Source: Prolixibacteraceae bacterium UBA1413
GTDB lineage: Bacteria; Bacteroidota; Bacteroidia; Bacteroidales; Prolixibacteraceae
DNA: 64,000 bases
Assembly: GCA_002304925.1 (NCBI GenBank)
Contig: DBPT01000031.1
Location: 1-64,000, forward strand
Direction of reading: 5' to 3'
Shown in pieces: positions 19,541-28,607 of this stretch. The translations under genes and the position numbers were made by a program. Under the pieces are notes generated by a model, which was not told where the DNA came from, searched no databases, and saw only the letters and a program-made list of their open reading frames with translations. Within the stretch, counting starts at the first letter, position 1; each line of letters starts with the position of its first letter.

Positions 19541-20065
19541 TTAATTCTCTGGGATTGCGATATTATGATCCTCCCTTTTCTCCTTTTGCCAGATCTCCAT
19601 CTCCCTGATGTCGGTACCGTCGATGACAAAGCGCAGTGCAGTCTGCATGTTGTGAAAGCCTTTTCGCCCGGCGGCTCCGGGATTCAGGTGAAGCAGGTCT
19701 AACTTTTTATCGTAGATGATTTTCAGGATATGGGAGTGGCCGCAGATAAAAAGTTTTGGGGGACGGGAGCGGAGTTCTTCCCTGACAGAACGGTCATAAT
19801 TTCCCGGGTATCCTCCGATATGAGTTATCCACACTTCCGTCCCCTCGCATAAAAAACGCTGGTGTAGCGGGTACACTGCCCTCACATCCCGGGTGTCGAT
19901 ATTGCCGTAAACGGCCCGTAAGGGTTTGAAGGCCGCCAGCCGTTCCGCGGTTCCGGCATCGCCGATATCACCCGCATGCCAGATCTCGTCGCAAGCTCCG
20001 AAGAAGGAGAACAACGCTTCAGGGAGGTCACCGTGGGTGTCGGATAAGAGGCCGATTCGCTTCAT
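19541..20065 (-). CDS. YfcE-type metallophosphoesterase
   Basis: The 174-residue product starts at MKRIGLLSDTHGDLP. It carries the calcineurin-like metal motifs: DTHG near residue 9, GDIGDAG, GNIDTRD and GHSHIL, with a last histidine region LLHLNPGAAG. The family cleaves phosphodiesters with two metal ions; the natural substrate of YfcE/MJ0936-type proteins is not firmly known. It is divergent from sixA, 62 bp apart. The length and motif order are complete. Between it and the GH3 gene lie short near-repeats of CGCAATCCG. Confidence 0.85.
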   Translation of the reverse strand: MKRIGLLSDTHGDLPEALFSFFGACDEIWHAGDIGDAGTAERLAAFKPLRAVYGNIDTRDVRAVYPLHQRFLCEGTEVWITHIGGYPGNYDRSVREELRSRPPKLFICGHSHILKIIYDKKLDLLHLNPGAAGRKGFHNMQTALRFVIDGTDIREMEIWQKEKREDHNIAIPEN

Positions 20066-20127
20066 TTTATAAGAATTCACCGTTATAGTGCAAAATAAGC
20101 TATTTTAGCAGAAAAAATCAGCACGCC

Positions 20128-20619
20128 ATGAAGCGATTGGTTCTTGTCCGACATGCCAAAGCAGTTCATTGGGGTTATCAGGATGATTTCAACCGTGAAC
20201 TCAGCAAAAGAGGAGAACGAGATGCCGCTAAAGTAAGCAGCCATCTCCGCGAGGAGGGGATCCTTCCCGACCTTATGATCACCAGTCCGGCCCTACGTGC
20301 CTTTCAAACGGCCATGATCTTTGCAGAGACCTTCGGATATTCCGCGAAAGAAATCCGGAAAGAGAGTGACTTGTATCCCGGCTATTCCACACCGGAATTT
20401 CTCGAAAGACTCCAATCCCTTCCCAGGAGTGCCGAGATCGTTTTTGTTTTCGGACACAATCCTTCCATGGAAGAGTACGCCTCCCACCTCTCCACCTATT
20501 TCGGAAGGGAGGTTCCTACCTGTTCATCCATGGTTATTGATTTTGACATTGACAGCTGGACAGAAATCGGGATTCGCACCGGTATCCTTTCTCGCCAGGT
20601 AAATCCAAAGGAGTTGTAA
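20128..20619 (+). CDS. sixA: SixA-like phosphohistidine phosphatase
   Basis: The 163-residue product is a small histidine phosphatase. The RHAKA motif at residues 8-12 holds the nucleophile His9. SPALRAFQTAMIFAE gives the second arginine, and FGHNPSMEEY the second catalytic histidine. Family members dephosphorylate phosphohistidine on signalling or PTS proteins, but the target is not known for Bacteroidota. The stop lies 7 bp before rsmE, so they are likely cotranscribed. Confidence 0.85.
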   Translation: MKRLVLVRHAKAVHWGYQDDFNRELSKRGERDAAKVSSHLREEGILPDLMITSPALRAFQTAMIFAETFGYSAKEIRKESDLYPGYSTPEFLERLQSLPRSAEIVFVFGHNPSMEEYASHLSTYFGREVPTCSSMVIDFDIDSWTEIGIRTGILSRQVNPKEL

Positions 20620-20626
20620 TCAAAGG

Positions 20627-21346
20627 ATGGAGATCTTTTATGTTCCGCGTATTGACGGTGATAAGGTAGTCCTGGAGCCCGGGGAATCTTTACATGCGGT
20701 GAAAGTGCTCCGGTTAAGGGAACGGGATTCCGTTATGGTTACCGATGGCAGGGGCAATCTCGGCGAAGGCTCCATTATCCATGCCCATCCCAAAAAATGC
20801 AGCATTCATATTGACAAAATTCAGCGCAGTTCACGAAGAAGCCATTACACCCTCCACATGGCGATAGCACCTGTCAAGAACAGTGAACGTACCGACTGGT
20901 TCCTGGAAAAGGCCACGGAGATCGGGATTGATGCGTTCACCCCCCTGATTTGCCGTTTCAGCGAACGGAATAAGGTGAACCACAGCCGTCTGGAAAAAAT
21001 TGCCGTGTCGGCCATCAAACAATCCCAATCAGTCTGGCTGCCGGTGATCCACCCCGAGGTTCCTTTCGCGGAATTTATACGTCAGCCCTTTGAGGGGGAT
21101 GCGTTCATCGCCCATTGCCATCAGACACCAAAACCACATCTCAAAGAGGTCGTGTTACCCTGCCGGCCGATTCTGGTACTTATCGGTCCCGAAGGGGACT
21201 TTTCACCCGAAGAAGTAGAGATGGCCAAAGCAGCAGGATTTACAGAGATATCGCTGGGCAACTCGCGGCTGCGCACCGAAACTGCGGCCCTGGTTGCCTG
21301 CCATACCATCGCATTGATAAACCATGAATCAATAACCTCAATCTGA
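20627..21346 (+). CDS. rsmE: 16S rRNA (uracil1498-N3)-methyltransferase
   Basis: RsmE methylates U1498 of 16S rRNA with S-adenosylmethionine. The 239-residue product has the N-terminal PUA-like RNA-binding part (residues 1-70; HAVKVLRLRERDSVMVTDGR) and a SPOUT methylase fold. WFLEKATEIGIDAFTPLICR, LIGPEGDFSPEEVEMA and the knot motif SLGNSRLRTETAAL are all present and complete. It lies between sixA and a DUF4159 gene with gaps of only a few bases, indicating one transcript. Confidence 0.94.
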   Translation: MEIFYVPRIDGDKVVLEPGESLHAVKVLRLRERDSVMVTDGRGNLGEGSIIHAHPKKCSIHIDKIQRSSRRSHYTLHMAIAPVKNSERTDWFLEKATEIGIDAFTPLICRFSERNKVNHSRLEKIAVSAIKQSQSVWLPVIHPEVPFAEFIRQPFEGDAFIAHCHQTPKPHLKEVVLPCRPILVLIGPEGDFSPEEVEMAKAAGFTEISLGNSRLRTETAALVACHTIALINHESITSI

Positions 21347-21351
21347 ATTGA

Positions 21352-22017
21352 ATGTACCGAATGACGAACCGGATTCTTTTTCTTTTAACGATATTGTTGT
21401 CCCTGGCTGCGTCAGGACAAAACACCTCGGTAAAAATTGCCCTGTTAAAATACGGAGGCGGCGGAGACTGGTATGGTGACCCGACAGCCCTAACCAACCT
21501 CATTGCCTTTTGCAACCGGGAACTGGGGTCGGGAATTTACCCTGAATATGCAACAGTAGAGACAGGAAGCTCTGAGATCTTCAACTATCCCTTTGTCCAT
21601 CTGACAGGTCATGGCAATGTGGTCTTTTCTGACAGTGATGCGCGGAACCTCAGATTATACCTCGAAGCAGGAGGTTTTCTCCACATCGATGATAATTACG
21701 GAATGGATCCTTATATCAGACGCGAGATGAAAAAGGTCTTCCCGGAAAAAGAGTTTGTCGAACTGCCTCCCTCTCATCCCCTCTTCAGTAAAAAATTCCC
21801 TTTCCCCGAAGGATTGCCCAAGATCCATGAACACGACAACAAACCACCCCAGGCTTTCGGCATTTTCGTGGGTAGCAGACTGGCATGCCTCTATACCTAT
21901 GAAAGTGACCTGAGCGACGGATGGGAAGACATCGAGGTGCACAAAGATCCCGAGGAGATCAGACAAAAGGCCCTGATGATGGGCGCGAACATTATCGCGT
22001 TTGTCTTCGGACAGTAA
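21352..22017 (+). CDS. DUF4159 family secreted protein
   Basis: The 221-residue product has a signal peptide (ILFLLTILLSLAASGQ). The mature part matches the conserved DUF4159 pattern: VKIALLKYGGGGDWYGDP, FVHLTGHGNVVFSD, and the glutamine-amidotransferase-like GGFLHIDDNYGMD. The function of the family is unknown. A second methionine at codon 4 is an equally good start. It begins 5 bp after rsmE and probably shares its promoter. It ends 78 bp before the agmatine pathway. Confidence 0.8.
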   Translation: MYRMTNRILFLLTILLSLAASGQNTSVKIALLKYGGGGDWYGDPTALTNLIAFCNRELGSGIYPEYATVETGSSEIFNYPFVHLTGHGNVVFSDSDARNLRLYLEAGGFLHIDDNYGMDPYIRREMKKVFPEKEFVELPPSHPLFSKKFPFPEGLPKIHEHDNKPPQAFGIFVGSRLACLYTYESDLSDGWEDIEVHKDPEEIRQKALMMGANIIAFVFGQ

Positions 22018-22095
22018 AGTCATTTATTTCGGAACGAGTTGGAATATGCGATATATCCTGCCGATAATACAGGAATAAAGAATAATTTACCATAA

Positions 22096-23154
22096 ATGAG
22101 TTACAAGGGAGCTTCTGACACTGGCGGGGTTTATTTTCCTCCGGAATGGGCGGAACAGGAAGCGGTGATGCTTACCTGGCCTCACGAAGGGACCGACTGG
22201 GCGGGAATGCTGACAGAAGTGGAGCAAACCTACCTTCAGATTGCCCGTGAAATTCTCCGCAGGGAAAAAGTGCTGGCAGTATGCCGGGATTCCGGCAGGG
22301 TGAAGCAGCTCTTCACAGAAGAAGAGAGTGGCGGGATGATCCTTTTTGAAATCCCCTGCAACGACACCTGGGCGCGCGATCACGGTCCCTTATTCACCCT
22401 GAGGAACGGCATTCCGGTAATCCACGACTTTCAGTTCAACGGATGGGGAGGAAAATTCGAGGCATCGCTCGATAACCTGATTACCTCAGAGCTTTACAAA
22501 CAGGGAGCTTTCTCCCGGGAAGCGGAATTCAAAAGTCACCCTTCTTTTGTCCTGGAGGGCGGAAGCATCGAAACCAACGGCCATGGAACCATCCTGACCA
22601 CGTCCCGTTGCCTGCTCCACCCCAACCGGAATCCCTGCCTCACCAAAAAAGAGATTGAAAAAGAACTGATGCAATTCTCGGGAACGGGACAGGTACTGTG
22701 GCTCGACCACGGTTTTCTGGAGGGTGACGATACCGACAGCCATATTGACACACTGGCCAGGTTCTGCGACAAAAACACAATTTGTTATGTGAAATGCCGC
22801 GACCCAAAAGATATTCATTATGCGGAACTGAGAAAAATGGAGAAAGAATTGAAAAATTTCCGCACACCGGAAGGAACTCCCTTTCACCTGGTCCCGCTTC
22901 CCATGCCCGAACCGGTTTATAATGACGCAGGACGAAGGATGTCAGCCACTTATGCCAACTTCCTTATTATCAACAGAGCCCTGCTGGTGCCGCTGTACAA
23001 CCGACCCACCGACCGGGAAGCCTTTGAAATCCTGGGTGAAATTTTTCCTGACCGGCAAACAATTGGAATAAATTGTTTGCCGTTAATTGAACAAAACGGA
23101 TCTTTGCACTGTGTAACCATGCAGATCCCTCGGGGATTTTTAAGATTAACATGA
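22096..23154 (+). CDS. aguA: Agmatine deiminase
   Basis: AguA hydrolyses agmatine to N-carbamoylputrescine and ammonia. The 352-residue product belongs to the pentein/PAD_porph fold: FPPEWAEQEAVMLTWPHEGTDW at the start, NDTWARDHGPLF and FNGWGGKF, the VLEGGSIETNG strand, LDHGFLEGDDTDSHIDTLAR, and the catalytic Cys339 in SLHCVTMQIPRG. Its stop overlaps the start of aguB by four bases (ATGA), so the two are translationally coupled. Together they form the plant-like route from arginine-derived agmatine to putrescine. Confidence 0.95.
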   Translation: MSYKGASDTGGVYFPPEWAEQEAVMLTWPHEGTDWAGMLTEVEQTYLQIAREILRREKVLAVCRDSGRVKQLFTEEESGGMILFEIPCNDTWARDHGPLFTLRNGIPVIHDFQFNGWGGKFEASLDNLITSELYKQGAFSREAEFKSHPSFVLEGGSIETNGHGTILTTSRCLLHPNRNPCLTKKEIEKELMQFSGTGQVLWLDHGFLEGDDTDSHIDTLARFCDKNTICYVKCRDPKDIHYAELRKMEKELKNFRTPEGTPFHLVPLPMPEPVYNDAGRRMSATYANFLIINRALLVPLYNRPTDREAFEILGEIFPDRQTIGINCLPLIEQNGSLHCVTMQIPRGFLRLT

Positions 23155-24041
23155 GGAGAATAATAACAGGTCTGGTCCAGCAGCAGAATACCATGGACGT
23201 GCATGACAACATGCAGCGGCTGAAACAGAAGATTCTGGCGCTGTCGCAGCAGGGGGCTTCGCTGGTCGTGCTTCCCGAACTGCACAACACCCTCTATTTC
23301 TGCCAAACGGAAGACGTGGATCATTTTGACCTGGCAGAACCCATCCCCGGAAAATCGACTTCTTTTTATTCTACCGTCGCCAAAGAAGCCAGGGTTGTCC
23401 TGGTAACTTCCCTTTTTGAAAAGAGGGCGCCCGGATTGTACCACAACACTGCCGTGGTATTCGACAAGGATGGGTCCATGGCAGGGATGTACCGGAAGAT
23501 GCATATCCCCGATGATCCGGCATATTACGAAAAGTTTTATTTCACCCCTGGAGATCTGGGGTTCCGTCCCATCGTTACATCCATAGGAATACTGGGAATC
23601 CTGGTATGCTGGGATCAGTGGTACCCCGAAGCAGCCCGGCTGATGGCCCTTGCTGGATCCGAAATCCTGATTTACCCCACGGCTATCGGGTGGGAAACCA
23701 CCGACCCTGAAGAGGAAAAGGAACGCCAGATCAGTGCCTGGATGACGGTTCAACGGGGACATGCCATCGCCAACGGGATCCCTGTGGTGACCGTCAACCG
23801 GACAGGCCATGAAGCCGACCCTTCCGGGGTCACGGGCGGCATTGCCTTCTGGGGAAACAGCTTCGTATGCGGGCCCCAGGGAGAATTGACCGCCAGAGCT
23901 CAGGCACGGGAAGAGGAAATCCTGCTCGTGGAAATCGATATGGAACGGAGCGAAAATGTGCGCCGCTGGTGGCCTTTCCTCCGCGACCGAAGAATTGATA
24001 AATACAATGACATCACACAGAGATATATTGATTTACCATAA
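23151..24041 (+). CDS. aguB: N-carbamoylputrescine amidase
   Basis: AguB removes the carbamoyl group from N-carbamoylputrescine, giving putrescine, CO2 and ammonia. The 296-residue product is a carbon-nitrogen hydrolase (nitrilase superfamily) with triad Glu43 (LPELHN), Lys116 (YRKMHI) and Cys153 (LVCWDQWYPE). GIPVVTVNRTGHE is typical of the amidase branch. It follows aguA with a 4-base overlap. The pair suggests the cell makes polyamines from agmatine. No arginine decarboxylase gene is in this window. Confidence 0.95.
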   Translation: MRRIITGLVQQQNTMDVHDNMQRLKQKILALSQQGASLVVLPELHNTLYFCQTEDVDHFDLAEPIPGKSTSFYSTVAKEARVVLVTSLFEKRAPGLYHNTAVVFDKDGSMAGMYRKMHIPDDPAYYEKFYFTPGDLGFRPIVTSIGILGILVCWDQWYPEAARLMALAGSEILIYPTAIGWETTDPEEEKERQISAWMTVQRGHAIANGIPVVTVNRTGHEADPSGVTGGIAFWGNSFVCGPQGELTARAQAREEEILLVEIDMERSENVRRWWPFLRDRRIDKYNDITQRYIDLP

Positions 24042-24068
24042 TTCATTTGAATTAATAATTTAATTAAA

Positions 24069-24629
24069 ATGAAGACCATGAAATACCCATACAGAATTTT
24101 TGAGCCTGCCGTAATGAAAGTGCGACGTGATTCCTTATGGCCGTTGAAAAGAGTCACCCTCCTGTTTATCCTGTCGGTTTTTGTGACAATGTCGGTTAAG
24201 GCTCAGGATTACCGGACCGGGATCGGATTAAGGACGGGGCCTTCCTTTGGTCTGACCGCCAAACATTTTGTCACTGAGAACCAGGCTTTGGAAGGTTTGT
24301 TACTGGCCCGCTGGGGAGGATTTCATGTCACCGGCCTTTACCAGTTCCACTCCGGGAGAATTCTGTTCGACGGACTGCATTTATTCTATGGTGCCGGCGC
24401 CCATTATGGGGCCTTTACCGGAAAAGCTGACCGGAAATATTACTCCGCCCCTGACAAAAAATATACTGCCATCGGAGTTGACGGCATCCTCGGATTGGAT
24501 TACAATTTCAGCGGCTTTCCCTTTAATATAAGCCTCGATTGGAAACCTGCCATGAACTTCACCAAAGGGTCACTTTTCTGGCCTGACGAACTGGCTTTCT
24601 CGATCCGTTATGTATGGGGATATCGGTAG
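24069..24629 (+). CDS. Small outer-membrane beta-barrel protein
   Basis: The 186-residue product has a signal peptide ending near SVKAQDYRTG. The mature part has amphipathic strands rich in Gly, Tyr and Phe (GIGLRTGPSFGLTAKHFV, FDGLHLFYGAGAHYGAF) and ends in a Phe/Tyr/Trp-rich strand, SIRYVWGYR, typical of an outer-membrane insertion signal. The first methionine gives a long basic N-region; Met16 is an alternative start. It is followed by two barrel genes related to each other but only distantly, if at all, to this one. Function unknown. Confidence 0.7.
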   Translation: MKTMKYPYRIFEPAVMKVRRDSLWPLKRVTLLFILSVFVTMSVKAQDYRTGIGLRTGPSFGLTAKHFVTENQALEGLLLARWGGFHVTGLYQFHSGRILFDGLHLFYGAGAHYGAFTGKADRKYYSAPDKKYTAIGVDGILGLDYNFSGFPFNISLDWKPAMNFTKGSLFWPDELAFSIRYVWGYR

Positions 24630-24672
24630 CGTTTTGAAGTGATTATTAATCTTTAAATTTATAGTTTAAAAA

Positions 24673-25149
24673 ATGAAAAAGTTAATTTTTGTAATTGCAT
24701 TTTTGGTCATCGGTTTGATTTCTGAAGCCCAGATCAACGATCATGCCTTGGGGGTTCGGTTAGGAGGAGGGAATTATTTCGGGGGAGAACTTTCTTACCA
24801 GAAAGCCCTGGGAAGCAGCAACAGGATAGAACTGGATTTCGGGTTCAGCGGGAAGAAGGATTACAGCCGGTTGGCAGTTATCGGAATTTACCAATGGCAT
24901 TGGAACCTGAGCCAGGGATTGAACTGGTATGCCGGTCCAGGAGGAAGCGTTGGCCTTTACAGCGATAAAGGGAATAACGGTTATCTGAATATTGCATTAG
25001 GCGGACAGGTGGGCATTGAGTATAATTTCAATGATAATGGAGTGCCTTTGCTCCTGAGCCTCGATGTGCGTCCCATGTGGGACTTCCTGGGCGATAATCC
25101 CGGATTGGGATGGGGAGTGGCCCTCGGCATCCGGTATACCTGGAACTAA
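24673..25149 (+). CDS. Small outer-membrane beta-barrel, copy 1 of a tandem pair
   Basis: The 158-residue product has the signal peptide LIFVIAFLVIGLISEAQ. Repeating strands include GVRLGGGNYFGGELSYQ, GLNWYAGPGGSVGLYSD and NIALGGQVGIEYNF, ending GWGVALGIRYTWN. It is clearly paralogous to the gene at 25307: both share W-x-AGPGGS-GLY/MY, a VP-LLS-DVR strand, D-PG-GWG-ALGIRYT, and the same length and order. The function is unknown; comparable small barrels may be porins or structural proteins. Confidence 0.75.
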   Translation: MKKLIFVIAFLVIGLISEAQINDHALGVRLGGGNYFGGELSYQKALGSSNRIELDFGFSGKKDYSRLAVIGIYQWHWNLSQGLNWYAGPGGSVGLYSDKGNNGYLNIALGGQVGIEYNFNDNGVPLLLSLDVRPMWDFLGDNPGLGWGVALGIRYTWN

Positions 25150-25218
25150 TAACAGCGCTGTGCCGGAAAACCAAAACGGAATTCCGGCTGGTCTCATTAT
25201 TGAAAGTCAATCCGGGCA

Positions 25219-25256
25219 ATTACACACTCCATACGTCAACTCATGGAGTGTGTAAT
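25219..25256. terminator. Perfect 14-bp hairpin between tandem barrel genes
   Basis: ATTACACACTCCAT (25219-25232) and ATGGAGTGTGTAAT (25243-25256) are perfect complements with a 10-base loop. There is no long T-run on either strand, so termination is inferred; it could instead be a protein-binding palindrome or an mRNA stabiliser between the paralogues. Confidence 0.5.
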
Positions 25257-25306
25257 AATGTTCGATGCCACAGGGTAACTTGTCAAAAAAAACAAAAGAG
25301 AAGCAG

Positions 25307-25789
25307 ATGAAGAGAGTTTTTATTGCCGCATTTTTATTGTTGACCATGAACTCCCTACAGGCTCAAATCAGCCCCAGGGTGTTTGGACTGCGGCTGAGCG
25401 GCAATGGTTCGGTCAGCGGTGCGGAAATTTCCATGCAGCAAGAGCTGGGAATGCGTAGCAGAATGGAACTGGATGCGGGATACAGAGGCAATGAAAACGT
25501 CAAAAGGATTTATACGACCGGTATGTATCACTGGTACCGGAACATTCACGGAGGACTATACTGGTTCGCCGGACCGGGAGGAAGCATAGGAATGTACAAT
25601 GATTATAAGAAAGGGTATTATTTTAATGTTGCCTTGGGCACCCAGATCGGCGTGGAATATAACTTAAGTGAACTCTCCGTTCCTCTTCTTTTAAGCTTTG
25701 ATGTCCGTGGGTTATATGATTTTATGGGTGACGACCCGGGGATGGGATGGGGATATGCATTGGGAATACGGTACACCCTCGATTGGTAA
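25307..25789 (+). CDS. Small outer-membrane beta-barrel, copy 2 of a tandem pair
   Basis: The 160-residue product starts at MKRVFIAAFLLLTMNSLQAQ, a clean signal peptide; an earlier ATG at 25265 adds a lysine-rich tail and is unlikely. The barrel strands mirror the copy at 24673 (YWFAGPGGSIGMYNDYKK, NVALGTQIGVEYNL, GMGWGYALGIRYTLDW). The copies have diverged substantially, so the duplication is old. A 14-bp perfect hairpin lies between them. The next gene ends on the opposite strand at the very next base. Confidence 0.75.
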   Translation: MKRVFIAAFLLLTMNSLQAQISPRVFGLRLSGNGSVSGAEISMQQELGMRSRMELDAGYRGNENVKRIYTTGMYHWYRNIHGGLYWFAGPGGSIGMYNDYKKGYYFNVALGTQIGVEYNLSELSVPLLLSFDVRGLYDFMGDDPGMGWGYALGIRYTLDW

Positions 25790-27076
25790 TCACCTGGTGT
25801 GCCATTCTATTGCCGCGAGGATCGCTCTCTTGCACGCAGAGCAAAACTCCTCCGGCCCGTTGCTTTTCATCCGGCAATTCTGCATGGGGCTGAATATCCC
25901 CTTCGAAAGGTAGCCGCCTCCCTCAAAAACACCGGTAACCGTCAGATATTCAGGAGTTCGTGGCGTTGGCACCGGAATGGAATCAGGTACCAGATGCTTC
26001 CATTTGGAGGCGAAATCCACCAGGGTCGTCAGGTTGGGTTCCCAAGGTTCAACGGCCAGATTGTAGTAATTCTCATAAGCCACCTCCGAATCGTAATATT
26101 CATCGCCCAATCCGGCAAATGCGTGTCCCAGTTCATGGACGAGTACCTTGGGGGTAAGAGCATGCCCCGCGGTGCAAACGGTGAGAAAATTATAAAAACC
26201 ACCCCCACCGTAACGCTCCGAATTGACGAGCACCAACAGGTGATCCCAGGGAACGCCGGAAACCGCATCGTAAATCGTCCGCATATCACTGGTGGTCAGG
26301 TAACGGGCAACATCAAAAGTGTAAAATGTGGAGTTGAAACGGGTATTCCTGTAAATGTTTTCTCCGGGGATATCAGTTCCCCCCTCCTGCGACGGCGTCC
26401 ATACCGCCTGAATGTTGAATTTGTCCCGGTTCTCCCGGAAAGGGCTGACATTCATAATGTTTTCACACATCCGGGCCGCATCCATGACGAACTTCTCCTT
26501 TTCCCCGGCAGTATACCCCTCAGCCAGGAATACCAGGTCCACATGGGTATCGGGGAGACCGTTCCCCAGAACCGTAAAAACTTCATATTCCTCAGGTTTG
26601 TCCCTGATGATAAAATAATCGGCGGGATCGACCACTGTTTCAAAAACCGGAACAAACTCCCCCTGCCAATTCCGGGAATCAACCGACAACCGTACTTTTT
26701 GCTTCGGAAAGGGGAAAAACAGCGCCTGGTAAAATGCCTTTTCACTCCTTTTGGCTTCCGCAGTGGTCTGCCACTCCTGGGCCAGCGTGCAGAATCCCCT
26801 GCTGAAAATCACTTTCCCGGTTGAATCATCCATGACCCGATAACGATAGGTCCCGTACCCCATGGTATCCACCAGGCTTTTTTTGGACCCCGCCCAGTGC
26901 GGCTCCCTCTTTTGCGATAACGGGTACACCCGCAATTCTTCAAAATTCCCCGCCAGCACAAAATCATACCGGAACCTTTCCCCGGTGAAATAATCGGAAA
27001 AATCCAGCTGAGCCCGGGAAACTCCATTTACCAAAATAAGAGGAAAGAGTAGGATAAACCTTAAAATCAATTTCAT
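25790..27076 (-). CDS. M64 family metallopeptidase
   Basis: The 428-residue product starts at MKLILRFILLFPLILVNG and carries a signal peptide ending near SRAQ, so it is exported. The C-terminal catalytic domain shows the zinc signature HELGHAFAGLGDEY: His314, Glu315 and His318, with Asp325 as third ligand, typical of peptidase family M64 (IgA protease-like metzincins). VDLVFLAEGYTAGEKEKF marks the start of that domain near residue 185. The N-terminal part is a beta-rich M64 prodomain. It degrades extracellular or host protein; the substrate is unknown. Confidence 0.9.
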   Translation of the reverse strand: MKLILRFILLFPLILVNGVSRAQLDFSDYFTGERFRYDFVLAGNFEELRVYPLSQKREPHWAGSKKSLVDTMGYGTYRYRVMDDSTGKVIFSRGFCTLAQEWQTTAEAKRSEKAFYQALFFPFPKQKVRLSVDSRNWQGEFVPVFETVVDPADYFIIRDKPEEYEVFTVLGNGLPDTHVDLVFLAEGYTAGEKEKFVMDAARMCENIMNVSPFRENRDKFNIQAVWTPSQEGGTDIPGENIYRNTRFNSTFYTFDVARYLTTSDMRTIYDAVSGVPWDHLLVLVNSERYGGGGFYNFLTVCTAGHALTPKVLVHELGHAFAGLGDEYYDSEVAYENYYNLAVEPWEPNLTTLVDFASKWKHLVPDSIPVPTPRTPEYLTVTGVFEGGGYLSKGIFSPMQNCRMKSNGPEEFCSACKRAILAAIEWHTR

Positions 27077-27081
27077 TTTTC

Positions 27082-27089
27082 TATTTTTG
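27082..27089 (+). promoter_or_regulatory. Bacteroidota -7 promoter element for mscS-like gene
   Basis: TATTTTTG, an exact TAnnTTTG box, lies 28 bases before the 27118 start codon and between two divergent genes. Confidence 0.55.
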
Positions 27090-27117
27090 CTGCTAAAATA
27101 ATTCAAAGATTCTCCGG

Positions 27118-28476
27118 ATGGGACACCACCTTTACAAAATATTGCTTGAACTGTTCAGGAAGTTAGATTTTTCTTCCGGAATGGCAAAACCTCTGGCCGC
27201 CCTGGCAGTGATCGCCACCATCCTCCTTGTGGCCTGGCTCTCCTTTCTGATTACCCGTTATATCCTTGAGCACTGGATCATCAAAATTGTCAGGAAGACC
27301 CGGACCGAATGGGATGATATCATGGTTAAAGACAAGGTTTTCAACGCTTTGTCTCATCTGGTTCCCCTCTTCATCCTTTACAACAGTTGTTTTTTTGCCA
27401 CCCCACAGCTTGACAAATCCCTGGCAGAAATGGCTCCTGAAGCAGCCGCCGGGTTGCAGGCTGACTTCTATTTCTCACTGGGACCCTTACTGATGAAATT
27501 AGTCAAAGTCTATTTTGTCTTCACCTTCGTATATATCGCCATCAGGATTCTCAATGCCGTCAATCATATTTACGAGACAAGACCCTATTCACACCACCGG
27601 CCCATCAAAGGATACATTCAACTGATCCAGATCGTGATTTTTTTCCTTGCCGCCATCATCGTGATAGCCATCCTGATCGGCAAGGATCCTTCGGTACTTG
27701 TTGCCGGACTGGGAGCCATTGCAGCTGTCCTGATGCTGGTTTTCAAGGACACCATCCTGGGATTTGTAGCTTCCATCCAGCTTTCGGCCAACGAAATGGT
27801 GAAATTGGGAGACTGGATTGAAATGCCCGGGCATCGTGCCGACGGAACCGTACTCGACATCACCCTGACGACCGTCAAGGTTCAGAACTGGGACAAAACC
27901 ATCACCACCATCCCCACCTATGCCCTAGTATCAGAATCTTTTATCAACTGGAAGGGAATGGAGGAATCGGAAGGAAGGCGAATCAAACGATCCATCTTCA
28001 TCGATATGTATTCCATACGGTTCTGCACCCGGGAAATGCTGGAACAATTCAAAAAATCAGATATTCTCCGTGATTATATCACTGAAAAAGAAGAGGAAAT
28101 CAGGAAGCACAATAAAAAGAAGCAGATCGGAGAGGAGGATGTACTCACGGGACGGAGACAGACCAATATCGGGGTTTTCAGGAAATACCTGGAGCTTTAC
28201 TTAAAAAGCAATCCCCGGATTAACAGCAAGATGACCTTTATTATCAGGCAATTACAACCGACAGAAAAAGGTCTGCCCATGGAGATCTACGTCTTCAGCA
28301 AAGAAAAAGTGTGGGCGCGTTACGAAAAATTACAAAATGATATTTTCGACCATATCTTTGCCGTCATTCCTGAATTCGGGCTTAAGATTTTCCAGTCTCC
28401 CGCTGGCAATGATATGCGTACTGCCTTCCAGCATTCCCAACTAATGCCGGGAAATGACCTGGTCGGCAGTAAATAA
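27118..28476 (+). CDS. MscS-family mechanosensitive ion channel
   Basis: The 452-residue inner-membrane protein has about five transmembrane segments in the first 210 residues. The pore helix and beta domain signature follows: VLVAGLGAIAAVLMLVFKDT, then FVASIQLSANEMVKLGDWIE and GTVLDITLTTVKVQNWD. The C-terminal cytoplasmic domain is long and charged (ITEKEEEIRKHNKKKQI), as in the YbdG-like branch. It releases solutes on osmotic downshock. A TAnnTTTG box sits 28 bp upstream. Two Lrp regulators follow after 130 bp with their own promoter. Confidence 0.92.
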   Translation: MGHHLYKILLELFRKLDFSSGMAKPLAALAVIATILLVAWLSFLITRYILEHWIIKIVRKTRTEWDDIMVKDKVFNALSHLVPLFILYNSCFFATPQLDKSLAEMAPEAAAGLQADFYFSLGPLLMKLVKVYFVFTFVYIAIRILNAVNHIYETRPYSHHRPIKGYIQLIQIVIFFLAAIIVIAILIGKDPSVLVAGLGAIAAVLMLVFKDTILGFVASIQLSANEMVKLGDWIEMPGHRADGTVLDITLTTVKVQNWDKTITTIPTYALVSESFINWKGMEESEGRRIKRSIFIDMYSIRFCTREMLEQFKKSDILRDYITEKEEEIRKHNKKKQIGEEDVLTGRRQTNIGVFRKYLELYLKSNPRINSKMTFIIRQLQPTEKGLPMEIYVFSKEKVWARYEKLQNDIFDHIFAVIPEFGLKIFQSPAGNDMRTAFQHSQLMPGNDLVGSK

Positions 28477-28558
28477 CAGCAATCTGCCCGATCAGCTGTC
28501 ATTAACTGACATTTCCTATGTTATAAAGCACTCGTTCTTATAAAATTGTTTAAATTTA

Positions 28559-28566
28559 TAACTTTG
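28559..28566 (+). promoter_or_regulatory. Bacteroidota -7 promoter element for the lrp pair
   Basis: TAACTTTG matches TAnnTTTG exactly and lies 41 bases before the first lrp start codon, in an A/T-rich intergenic region. Confidence 0.55.
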
Positions 28567-28607
28567 TAAGTTAAACTGAAAGTTACATTGAGATAATACC
28601 CTGGTAT

